DNA of 47,825 bases from assembly GCA_035480635.1 (NCBI GenBank), contig DATIHN010000018.1, forward strand, positions 1 to 47,825, in the 5' to 3' direction. The position numbers were made by a program, and so were the translations under genes. The DNA is from Candidatus Saccharimonadales bacterium. GTDB lineage: Bacteria; Patescibacteriota; Saccharimonadia; UBA4664; DATIHN01. The notes below the pieces were generated by a model. That model worked only from the letters and a program-made list of their open reading frames with translations. It had not been told where the DNA came from and made no database searches. Shown here in pieces: positions 40,432-47,825 of this stretch (position 1 is its first letter; each line of letters begins with the position of its first letter).

Positions 40432-42491
40432 TACCTAACCTCGTTGGCGGGTGGGATTGGGGCCTCGGCTGGCGTTGCAGGTGGGTTTTGAGCTGTTGGT
40501 GGCTCGGCTGGTGGAATGGCGGCTGCAGCTTGAGTGCCGGGTTGAGCGGGGGCTGGAACTGCATCTCCACTTGGCTGTTCTGGCGGCGGCGGCAGGTCAG
40601 CTGGGCTGGGAATCGGGGTTGATTCGTTGGTGGGTGATGCGGCTTGAGCCGCAGCAGCCTGCTCGGCTAATTGTTGCGGGTTGGTGGTAATAAGCTGAGC
40701 CTCGGTAGCGGAAGCTAAAATCCGAATAATAATATGATTCAACCCAGCAAAGAACAAGCCTTCACCGATTGGGAATTGACTTAACCTTTTGGCTTCCTCA
40801 TCGGTTAATTTGAAAGTCTGGCCGACGATATCAACGGCCGAAGGAGCTTGCTTTAACAGCAGCTGCAAAGACGAGTTAGAGACGACGGCTCGCCCCATTC
40901 GGTTGCTCAAAAAGTCCTCGACGTCTTGCGAAATTGTAGTCAGGCCAAGATAGTATTTCCGGGCCCGCTTGGCTAGAGAGAACATGAAGTTGGCTGAATC
41001 CTCGTACTTCATCAACTGCCAGGCCTCATCCACAATCAAAATCCGCTTGCGTTTATCGGACTTAACCCGGTTCCAAATATAGTTGAGGGTAATGTACATT
41101 CCGACCGGTCGCAGTTCGTCTTCCAGATCGCGAATGTTGAAAACGATGAACTTATTATCCAAATCAACATTGGATTGCTGGCTAAATATGCCCGAGAAGG
41201 TGCCGCTGGTGTATTTGCGTAAGCGTTGAGCCAGCTCCGGACCATTGCCAGCCATAGCCTTAAGGGTTTCATAGAGATCGTTCATGGTTGGCGGTGGAGC
41301 GGTGTGAGTCAGGGGATCATTGGTAATGCCAGCCTTGGCGTAAGTGTTAATAATCGCCACGTCCAAATCAGCATCTTCAGCTGGGGTCAGAACCGAAACG
41401 GCCGGTCCACCGGTGCCCGCGCTCTGGGGCAGGGCGCCGCCCATCATTAGCCGCAACAGTCCGTGTAGCGTAATAATGTTGGCTCTGAGCGCATTATCAG
41501 CGTCCTCGGCATCGAGAACTTTGGGCAGGTCAAAGGGGTTGATTCTAGTATCGGAGGCCAGAGAGAGTTGCAAATAACTACCGCCGACAGCATCGCTCAA
41601 GGTTTGATACTCATTTTCGGGGTCAATCACGATGACCTCAGTCCCCATCATCAGCGAACGTAACGCTTCTAGTTTAACAGCAAAGGACTTACCAGCTCCG
41701 GATTTGGCAAACACCACCATATTAGCGTTTTCTAGACTAAAACGATCGAACAGCACCAAGCCATTATTGTGGCGGTTCAAACCGTATAGGATACCCTCAT
41801 TACGGCTTAGTTCAGCCGAAGTAAACGGGAAGGTGCTCGAAAGTGCGCCCGTATTCATATTGCGGCTGACTTGCAATTCGTCATCACCAGCTGGGAGGGT
41901 GGCGTTGAAGCCCTGCTCCATCTGCAAAGTCGCCGGTTTGGTGTAAATCAAAGATTGGCCAAAGATGCCTTCGATCTTGCGCTGGGTTTGATTTAACTCA
42001 TCTAGCGAGTTGGCGTAGACGGTGACGTAGAGGCCAAAGCGGAAAAAACGCTCCTCCCCAACTTGCAATTTATCTCGCAACTCCTCGGCATCTTGAATAG
42101 CTGCCTCCAGACCCGGATCGCGCACCCGACCCTTTTCTTGGTTAATGGAATAGGTGGCTTCCAATTGACCAACTTTGCGGCGCAGGTTTTCCAGCACCAC
42201 TCGGCTTTCGACCGGATAAATAAAGATCGAAATATCGATGACTTCATCTAAGTTAATAATCGGCGAGAGCCAACCAGTAAAAATTTGGCGGGGGTAGCCG
42301 TAAACGTATAGGGTTCTAGCATAGCGTTTGCCAATTCGAACGTGGCCGGATTCAACCTCGAATGAGGGTGGTGCAATCAAATCGCGCAGGGTCACAATCC
42401 CCTGCCTATAAATTAATTCAGCCTCTTGTTGCTCCTGCATTTGCTGGGGTAATGCGGCATTAGGCTGGCTCTTACGCCTAAATAGGGCCAT
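40431..42491 (-). CDS. virB4: VirB4/TraC-type secretion ATPase
   Basis: 686 aa. N-terminal domain (about 25-215), then the ATPase with Walker A FAKSGAGKSFAVKLE and Walker B RILIVDEAWQLM, plus LGLTTISQDVEDFLSN. Pro/Ala-rich tail of about 70 residues after the ATPase, likely unstructured. The main energy source of type IV secretion. Coupled to its neighbours on both sides by TAATG overlaps. Confidence 0.95.
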   Translation of the reverse strand: MALFRRKSQPNAALPQQMQEQQEAELIYRQGIVTLRDLIAPPSFEVESGHVRIGKRYARTLYVYGYPRQIFTGWLSPIINLDEVIDISIFIYPVESRVVLENLRRKVGQLEATYSINQEKGRVRDPGLEAAIQDAEELRDKLQVGEERFFRFGLYVTVYANSLDELNQTQRKIEGIFGQSLIYTKPATLQMEQGFNATLPAGDDELQVSRNMNTGALSSTFPFTSAELSRNEGILYGLNRHNNGLVLFDRFSLENANMVVFAKSGAGKSFAVKLEALRSLMMGTEVIVIDPENEYQTLSDAVGGSYLQLSLASDTRINPFDLPKVLDAEDADNALRANIITLHGLLRLMMGGALPQSAGTGGPAVSVLTPAEDADLDVAIINTYAKAGITNDPLTHTAPPPTMNDLYETLKAMAGNGPELAQRLRKYTSGTFSGIFSQQSNVDLDNKFIVFNIRDLEDELRPVGMYITLNYIWNRVKSDKRKRILIVDEAWQLMKYEDSANFMFSLAKRARKYYLGLTTISQDVEDFLSNRMGRAVVSNSSLQLLLKQAPSAVDIVGQTFKLTDEEAKRLSQFPIGEGLFFAGLNHIIIRILASATEAQLITTNPQQLAEQAAAAQAASPTNESTPIPSPADLPPPPEQPSGDAVPAPAQPGTQAAAAIPPAEPPTAQNPPATPAEAPIPPANEVR

Positions 42492-43243
42492 TACTTTGGT
42501 TCCTCACTATCGCTGCCAATGGCAGCACTAGGCAAAGTTCGTTTGGGCGCAGCCCCCTCGCCCTTAGTAACGGTTGCTCCCTGCAATTGGGCTGGATCAA
42601 TCAACTTCTGGTTCTGGGCCACATCTGGGTTATAAGAACTATAAAAGAGATCGACTAACTCTTGGGTATTGAGGTTAACGGCCCTGATACCGATTTGGTT
42701 AAGGCCACTGGTAACTTGGGTGACGCGTTGCGACAGCTCTTTTTTGTAATCATTAAACTGCTGCTCCGTCACAGTGGTAACTTGTTGCGGCCTGAGGGTA
42801 TTAGCCAGCGACGAAAAGAAGCCGGTCTTGGTCGTTAGCGGCGGGAAATAAGGCACAGTCACGTAGAACTGTTTACTCATGATGTTGACTTCTTCGATCA
42901 AGCCTTTGATGTTGGCGATGTAGTCTTCCATTAGTAATCCCAAAAGCTCATTGTCTTGTTGGGCTCTAAGGCCTGAGAGCTTTTCAATATAATTGTCCAA
43001 GTCAACTTTTTGCGATCGAATCAAAATTTGAATCGGAAAATGTAGAGAATTAAGAAAACCCTGGTAGGCATACTCAACCGCATCTTGCTCGCGGCTGCTC
43101 ATCAAATCAAAATTAATGGCGCTGGCAAAAACAACCGACCGCAAGGTTCCGTCTTTGAGGACCAGGATGCCGTCTTTGATCTCACCTACTATTAGAGAGT
43201 TCTGGGTACTTTTGAGTTGGTCTTGTGCTTTAGCTTTTGCCAT
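42491..43243 (-). CDS. VirB4/TraC N-domain-like protein of the secretion operon
   Basis: 250 aa without Walker motifs. EIKDGILVLKDGTLRSVVFAS, then SREQDAVEYAYQGFLNSLHFPIQI (read as SREQDAVEYAYQGFLNSL and HFPIQILIRS), resembles the N-terminal domain of TraC/TrsE-type VirB4 proteins. A separate N-domain-like protein before a full VirB4 is typical of PrgI-type systems in CPR bacteria. May scaffold the ATPase at the membrane. Confidence 0.8.
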   Translation of the reverse strand: MAKAKAQDQLKSTQNSLIVGEIKDGILVLKDGTLRSVVFASAINFDLMSSREQDAVEYAYQGFLNSLHFPIQILIRSQKVDLDNYIEKLSGLRAQQDNELLGLLMEDYIANIKGLIEEVNIMSKQFYVTVPYFPPLTTKTGFFSSLANTLRPQQVTTVTEQQFNDYKKELSQRVTQVTSGLNQIGIRAVNLNTQELVDLFYSSYNPDVAQNQKLIDPAQLQGATVTKGEGAAPKRTLPSAAIGSDSEEPK

Positions 43244-44255
43244 TCTTTCTCAAGCTAACAGATTGGCCCTCGGCCAGCGGAGCTTTGCGGTTGGCTTGGG
43301 CCGCTACCTGAGAGACCGTTAGGTCCTCATTATCCATTGCTAGCTTGAGTATATCATCCAACGGGTTGGTAGTCATCTCGCCTACGCTTACTTCGTCGCT
43401 TCGGCGAGCAGGCTCGCTTGCGCTTACATTGTTGCCCTGGCCAGTAGCCGGGCGGCCGGGCTGGGGTTGGCTAGCGGTCACCGTCGCACTCTGAGGGCTG
43501 GTAGTGGCCGTCGGTTGGTAGGTGGCATCGGGGGCCGGAGTTTGATCTGTCGTCAAATTACTAGACCCAACCGACACTTGTTGGTCCGGCGGCGGCGTGG
43601 TTTGAGCCTGAGCCTGGGCGTGGAGTTTCTTTACCGCTTCCTCGCGGATGGTCTTGGCTTGGTCTTTAATGAGGGAACCGATGTTGTGGGCGCTGGGGTT
43701 GTTTTGAAAATCCAAAATATCATCAGCCAGGCTAACGTCAGTTTCAATCGGTTCGCCGCTAGCCGGCAAGTTGGGTTCCACCAATCGACCCTCTGATTCC
43801 AGCCCGGCCTCGCCGCTGGGTTCCTGTAACTCGGCTTTCTTGGAGCTCCAACCACGAGTGTCGACGATCTGGCTCAAGCGCTCCAGTTGACCGCGGACCT
43901 CCTCCGGATCGCGTTGGGTAACTTCCTTCACAATTTTCGGCGCCTCGATTTTAAAGACCTCTTCGATCGGTTCTTTAATCCAAATGCGTTTGCGCGGTTT
44001 GGTCATGAAACTAACTAGCGATAGAAACAAAGCCTCAAACGGCTGATCTTGGCGCTGATACAAACCCAGTAGTAAAAAGAAGGCTGTTGGCGGCAGGCCA
44101 ATAATCAACATCACTATTGGCGTTTTGCGCATGGTCAAAAAGCTGACTAGCCCAATCATGACTCCAGCCACGGTGTAGATGAATTGCTTGAGTGTCAGGG
44201 CGCCGATGATTTTATCTTCGGCTTCCACGTTTTGAGGTACTTTATATTGACCCAT
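43230..44255 (-). CDS. prgI: PrgI-family (VirB3-like) protein with long tail
   Basis: 341 aa. Residues 1-90 are the PrgI domain: QYKVPQNVEAEDKIIGALTL, then two membrane segments (about 26-43, 48-65). The rest (about 100-341) is a charged and Pro/Gln-rich cytoplasmic extension, much longer than the about 115 aa of classical PrgI. Overlaps the next gene by 14 bases. A VirB3-like membrane part that recruits VirB4. Confidence 0.9.
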   Translation of the reverse strand: MGQYKVPQNVEAEDKIIGALTLKQFIYTVAGVMIGLVSFLTMRKTPIVMLIIGLPPTAFFLLLGLYQRQDQPFEALFLSLVSFMTKPRKRIWIKEPIEEVFKIEAPKIVKEVTQRDPEEVRGQLERLSQIVDTRGWSSKKAELQEPSGEAGLESEGRLVEPNLPASGEPIETDVSLADDILDFQNNPSAHNIGSLIKDQAKTIREEAVKKLHAQAQAQTTPPPDQQVSVGSSNLTTDQTPAPDATYQPTATTSPQSATVTASQPQPGRPATGQGNNVSASEPARRSDEVSVGEMTTNPLDDILKLAMDNEDLTVSQVAAQANRKAPLAEGQSVSLRKNGKS

Positions 44256-44299
44256 AATTTAATCCTAACAGAGCTTACTTATTGGAGCTGCATTAAGAA

Positions 44300-46711
44300 T
44301 CATGTCTCTCTTCTCTTCTCTGGGTCAAAAGGCACTTGCTCCGGCATTGGTACGCCAACCTTATCCCCGATCTTAGTCCACCAAGTGCCTTGGTCAGTAA
44401 TAACATCAGCCATCAAGCGGGGCTGAAGACTCGGTATCGACGCAGCCTTAGTTGCGAATTCACGCTGAGCAGCTACTGAGCCACTTTCGTAAATGGCTTG
44501 GGCGGCTCCGGCCTTGGTTTTGGCAATTTGAGCCAGTGAGGCTTTCTTGGTAAAGGAATCAATTTTTTCTTCAAGACCGCCACTCTCGAGCATAAATCCG
44601 CCTTTATCACTAATATCACTCCATTTATTGTTTTTGGTTCTCTGCCAGGCCACGTCTTTGTCCATCTTCGCGCCGGCCAGCCCTGCCAACCCTTTAGTCC
44701 CAAACATGTTCCTGTCGATCATAGCCTCGTAGGCGGCCTGGCGGGTATATTCGTTTGAGCTCTTTGCAGCTTTGAGCAAAGTAGCTTCTTGTCCCGTGTC
44801 GTTACCAATGTCCCGCTCAAGTGCCACCGAGAGCTTATCTCGCTCGGCCTTGGTTTGCTCCTCCTGGGCTTTGCGGGTGGCTTCAAGTAGTCTGGCATTG
44901 CCGATTTTTCCCTTATTGCCGGTTAATGCACGAGCTGCCTTGCGGCCAAAAAAACCACCACTGTAGAGCTTGCCGGCCGTGATTTCACGCTTGGCGGCCC
45001 GGTTTCTAGCCCTGTTCGATTGTCGCTGCTTTTCTAGATCGCTCAGCCTGTCGCCGGCCAGCTTATTGCCCGCTCCGGCAGTGAGCTTACCGAATGCATT
45101 GTTAGCAGCAGTTAGTCCGCTTCCGGCCCATTTGAACGTCATCGGCACGGCAAAGAAGGCAGCAATTGGGAAGAGTGAGGCTAATATAATCTGCCAAATA
45201 TCGGCACTTGGGGAGTAATTGACAATGGCTGAACCAATACCGGCAAAGGCAAAAAGTAAAACTATTAAAGGGTACATCAATAGCAAGCGACTAAAGGTTT
45301 TGAACCAGGTTTTAAAGATGCTTTCGGTGTTGGGTAAAACCCAAGCAATGAAGGCAAAAGGCGCTAGCACTATCAAGATTAAGAGAATCAGCTTACGTAA
45401 CTCAAGCGTCAAAAACACCGCTAAGATGCTCAAAATCAAACTAAAGAGAGCGATTATTAAAGGTAGTGCAAAGGCGACAGTGATAGCCACCGCTGCTATA
45501 CCAGTAATGGCTATGCCAACAGCATTGATTACATCACTGGGACTCGTATTGACTGTTGAAGGTACGGCCCTGGTAATTAAGTCGGCAATACCGGCTGAGA
45601 TAATATTAGTAATATCGAAAGCGAGCTGCATCAATATCCATGAAAACTGGACCAAAACTACGGCTATAACCAACCGCGGTAAGATCTTTTTGATATCATA
45701 GTTACTTAATCCAATCGAGAGCGTGCTCGAAAATATGACCACCAAAAAGATCAAAATAAAGAGAATATTAGCTAGTCCGCGGAAGGCCTGCCAAACGTTA
45801 TAGGCGCCCTGGTAACTTTGATTATCGAGCGGACCGGTTTGGAGAATATTGACGACTTCGCTTTCTAACCCCCGAAAAATTTGGTTGCCCATATCGATCG
45901 TAGGACAGAGGATGAAGGCGAAACCGCCGCTGATTGAACAACCAGATGCCGCCGCATCATCGTGCTGGGAGGTAGCGCCACTACCAGGGGGCTTAGTGGC
46001 GTTTTCGGTATTGCCAATCTGGATATTGACTGGTTTTGAGACCACACAACCGTCTTTGGAGGTGGTTTGGCCGTTTTTAACTTGGTCCTCTAGAGTCTGA
46101 TCAAACGGGTACCAGTTATAGTCATTCTTGATATCGTCGCCACTCTTGGCCCAGACACTTAAGGTCCCAGAATCTTTACCATTGGTGGCGGTAATGCTAT
46201 CACGACAATTGGATTCGTTTTCTAAGAAAGTGCCCACATCTTTGTTGAGAGTGTATTCCTTGCCGTCATCGGCTCGGATTATTGTTCCACTATCCACCCA
46301 CAGGAAGGATATTAAGTTATTAGATGTGCCAACAATAGTAATTGCGGTATTATGCTCTTCTTTGCCCGAACAACCACCAGCTTGAACAGAATAAATTAGT
46401 TCATGATAGATTAAATCCGGATCGTTCGCGACATCAGCACTCCGTCGGTCGGTACTGAAGTTAGCGATGAAGTCCGTGCATTGGTCTGGGTCGTCGATAC
46501 GATAATAAGTAAAGTGGCCGTCACCAATGTTGCCGTCGAAATAAATATGGCCGCGGAAGGATATGTGAGCCCGATCGACCCATATGGCCACATTGGGGTT
46601 AGTGGCGCCGCCACCTGGATCTTGGATCGCTTGGACGCCGCTGGATCCCAAAAGGACTATCAACTGCAGCAATAGCGCGGCGATACCTGTTATTGCCCAC
46701 CACCTTTTCAT
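44300..46711 (-). CDS. VirB6/TrbL-like polytopic channel protein
   Basis: 803 aa from MKRWW at 46711; the frame stays open to 46981 but that part overlaps another gene and a terminator. A signal peptide (1-28), an outer domain of about 250 residues with several Cys, then at least six membrane segments (about 290-560) with the Trb/VirB6 type LRKLILLILIVLAPFAFIAW, and a basic helical cytoplasmic tail (about 565-803). The outer domain is not part of classical VirB6 and could form a surface part. No SD before the ATG. Confidence 0.85.
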   Translation of the reverse strand: MKRWWAITGIAALLLQLIVLLGSSGVQAIQDPGGGATNPNVAIWVDRAHISFRGHIYFDGNIGDGHFTYYRIDDPDQCTDFIANFSTDRRSADVANDPDLIYHELIYSVQAGGCSGKEEHNTAITIVGTSNNLISFLWVDSGTIIRADDGKEYTLNKDVGTFLENESNCRDSITATNGKDSGTLSVWAKSGDDIKNDYNWYPFDQTLEDQVKNGQTTSKDGCVVSKPVNIQIGNTENATKPPGSGATSQHDDAAASGCSISGGFAFILCPTIDMGNQIFRGLESEVVNILQTGPLDNQSYQGAYNVWQAFRGLANILFILIFLVVIFSSTLSIGLSNYDIKKILPRLVIAVVLVQFSWILMQLAFDITNIISAGIADLITRAVPSTVNTSPSDVINAVGIAITGIAAVAITVAFALPLIIALFSLILSILAVFLTLELRKLILLILIVLAPFAFIAWVLPNTESIFKTWFKTFSRLLLMYPLIVLLFAFAGIGSAIVNYSPSADIWQIILASLFPIAAFFAVPMTFKWAGSGLTAANNAFGKLTAGAGNKLAGDRLSDLEKQRQSNRARNRAAKREITAGKLYSGGFFGRKAARALTGNKGKIGNARLLEATRKAQEEQTKAERDKLSVALERDIGNDTGQEATLLKAAKSSNEYTRQAAYEAMIDRNMFGTKGLAGLAGAKMDKDVAWQRTKNNKWSDISDKGGFMLESGGLEEKIDSFTKKASLAQIAKTKAGAAQAIYESGSVAAQREFATKAASIPSLQPRLMADVITDQGTWWTKIGDKVGVPMPEQVPFDPEKRRET

Positions 46712-46797
46712 ACTGCTTATGGTACACCAAAGGGTTGGCTGATGCCATAAGGTTTGATTGATGCTTTGAGCCAAGAAAATGGTTATAAAACACGAAA

Positions 46798-46845
46798 GGC
46801 CCCGGCCTCCGATCCGCATTAGATGCGAAACGGAGATCCGGGGCC
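46798..46845 (-). terminator. Very stable terminator after the orphan surface gene
   Basis: Nested stems GGCCCCGG/CCGGGGCC, CTCCG/CGGAG and CGCAT/ATGCG, followed by CTTTCGTGTTTT on the minus strand. It insulates the secretion operon from the gene upstream. Confidence 0.8.
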
Positions 46846-46854
46846 AAACCGCAC

Positions 46855-47529
46855 TTACGGGAAGTCGATGATGTCGGCGGTCGGGGGAACGCTGAAGAAA
46901 ACCGGCAGCTGGCCACCGTAGTAGTGCATGGCCATCTTGAAGTTGTGGCTGGCACCACCGACGGTGTAGGTGATGTCCCACTGCGATCCACCGACGCAGT
47001 TGCCACAGCCCTGCTCCGTGACCGCGGTGACGGTGACCGGCCCGGCGCTGAACGGGTCTAGTTGCCCGCTGCTGGCATCGTTGCGGCCGACCTCCAAGTC
47101 AGAGAGAGAGTTGACCGCTGTGCTCATGCAGGCGGCATTGCTCAGCTGGTAGCCCGCCTGAACGATCTCGATCAGGTTCTGGGCAATGGCCACTTGGCTC
47201 AAACCAGTCTGGTCCAGATGGACCGGACAGGTGCTGTGTAGCGGGGCCGCTTGGCTCGGCGTGGGGTCGGCTTGCGGTTGGCTGACCGGCGTGGTGCCGA
47301 CCGACTGGTTGGCATTCGGGTTCGGGCTGCTCGTGAACGGCTGGTTCTGGGTTGATACAGCGCTGTTGTGGCCGGCCACGAAGGCAATGCCTCCAACGAT
47401 GAGCGCGAGCACAACGACGAAGACAAAGGTGCCGATGACGGCCGCTACCGCACTAATGGTGTGCTTACGGCGGTCGAACGGTTCGGCAGCGGGCGGGCTG
47501 AGGGGATTTGGTGGGCTCTCAACAGCCAT
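46855..47529 (-). CDS. Membrane-anchored surface protein, compositionally distinct, strongly expressed by its signals
   Basis: 224 aa. A short cytoplasmic tail with FDRRKHT, a membrane segment (about 28-50), a Pro/Ser/Asn linker (about 55-95) and an outer domain with four Cys (TCPVHLD, AACMST, CGNCVGG). G+C about 62 % in sampled stretches against about 48 % around it. TTGACA-17-TAATAT promoter (47614-47586), AGGAGG SD 7 nt before the ATG, a perfect 8-bp palindrome in the leader (47554-47574) and a strong terminator form a standalone unit. Family not recognised. It may be transferred or codon-selected. Confidence 0.78.
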   Translation of the reverse strand: MAVESPPNPLSPPAAEPFDRRKHTISAVAAVIGTFVFVVVLALIVGGIAFVAGHNSAVSTQNQPFTSSPNPNANQSVGTTPVSQPQADPTPSQAAPLHSTCPVHLDQTGLSQVAIAQNLIEIVQAGYQLSNAACMSTAVNSLSDLEVGRNDASSGQLDPFSAGPVTVTAVTEQGCGNCVGGSQWDITYTVGGASHNFKMAMHYYGGQLPVFFSVPPTADIIDFP

Positions 47530-47553
47530 CTGGCTGCCTCCTGATAGGTGCGG

Positions 47554-47574
47554 AACCAGGTGAATTACCTGGTT
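47554..47574. promoter_or_regulatory. Palindrome in the leader of the surface gene
   Basis: AACCAGGT-N5-ACCTGGTT, perfect 8-bp arms, between the promoter and the SD. Either a DNA operator or an RNA hairpin that stabilises the message. Confidence 0.6.
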
Positions 47575-47585
47575 TTGTGATACCT

Positions 47586-47614
47586 ATATTACCAAAAAAC
47601 TAATGCTTTGTCAA
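47586..47614 (-). promoter_or_regulatory. Near-consensus promoter of the surface gene
   Basis: TTGACA (47614-47609), 17-nt spacer, TAATAT (47591-47586) on the minus strand. Confidence 0.8.
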
Positions 47615-47629
47615 TAGCTGTTATGGCAA

Positions 47630-47825
47630 TTATTCGTTACCGTCACCACCGTTGCCCGACCCAGGGTAGTCATGACGAACGTCGCCAGGGCTGGGGACTT
47701 GCTCGAGCACTCGTTTAATGATTTGTTGTTGTTCGGCACCAATGCTGGCTCCAGGACTTTGCGACAATATATTCACAATAATCTGGCGCGTGACTTGCTG
47801 GGCGGCCAAGTCTTGCAAAATGTGA
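47630..47825 (-). CDS. C-terminal end of an unknown protein, cut by the window edge
   Basis: The frame is open from 47825 and ends at TAA 47630. The visible 64 residues are Gln-rich and helical (QDLAAQQVTRQIIVNILSQS, KRVLEQVPSPGD) with a Gly/Asp/Asn tail. A TTG at 47818 exists, but the open frame before it suggests a longer gene. No family recognised. Confidence 0.55.
   Translation of the reverse strand, partial: HILQDLAAQQVTRQIIVNILSQSPGASIGAEQQQIIKRVLEQVPSPGDVRHDYPGSGNGGDGNE

Noticed and set aside
45219-45701. 160-aa plus-strand frame inside the VirB6-like gene
   Set aside because: Low-complexity Ala/Lys/Ile translation opposite membrane segments, typical antisense artefact.
46712-46981. 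90-residue N-terminal extension of the VirB6-like protein
   Set aside because: It would run through the strong terminator and into the neighbouring surface gene; a proper signal peptide begins at 46711.
46599-47006. 135-aa minus-strand frame
   Set aside because: Overlaps two better genes and the terminator in another frame.

Overview
The window reads as a chromosomal segment of a Patescibacteria/CPR bacterium, most likely a Candidatus Saccharibacteria (TM7) relative. The basis is the protein style (short YidC, VanW surface protein, PrgI/VirB4/VirB6 locus, CPR-type integrated element), a base composition near 48 % G+C, and TGA used as a normal stop, which argues against the SR1/Gracilibacteria code. 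The taxon is inference. The replication origin is certain: rpmH-rnpA-yidC-jag diverge from dnaA-dnaN-recF-dciA around 31.8-36.1 kb, with DnaA boxes between rpmH and dnaA.

Layout. (1) 1-4.5 kb: integrated element against a tRNA-Asn(GTT) gene, with a cut-off SRAP/YedK gene, an Ltp-type (superinfection-exclusion-like) surface protein flanked by 14-bp direct repeats, an XRE regulator, four small element genes and a large serine recombinase whose reading frame runs into the tRNA. (2) 4.5-8.1 kb: DoxX, two tiny related coupled genes missed by length cut-offs, lexA with a clear promoter and candidate operator, and a VanW-type wall protein. (3) 8.2-30.2 kb: a large surface polysaccharide region with nucleotide-sugar genes (CapE-, RmlD- and WecB-like), glycosyltransferases, methyltransferases, a Wzm/Wzt ABC exporter, a Wzx flippase, a Wzy/WaaL-like polymerase or ligase, and secreted lysozyme-like, FG-GAP-like and CHAP/NlpC-like proteins. 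(4) 30.2-36.1 kb: origin region. (5) 36.1-47.8 kb: a tightly overlapping minus-strand operon encoding a minimal Gram-positive-type type IV secretion machine (VirB6-like, PrgI, a VirB4/TraC N-domain-like protein, VirB4, and two cell-wall hydrolases), preceded by a compositionally distinct gene with an ideal promoter, SD and terminator.

How it fits together. The polysaccharide region could make a 6-deoxy-L-HexNAc-containing glycan. It holds both an ABC route (Wzm/Wzt with a C-terminal glycan-binding domain, next to a methyltransferase-GT-GT fusion) and a Wzx/Wzy route. The secretion operon lacks a relaxase or coupling protein within the window, so it looks like a resident envelope machine rather than a conjugative element. 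Several genes have a -10 box only 4-10 nt before the start codon and no SD, which suggests leaderless mRNAs.
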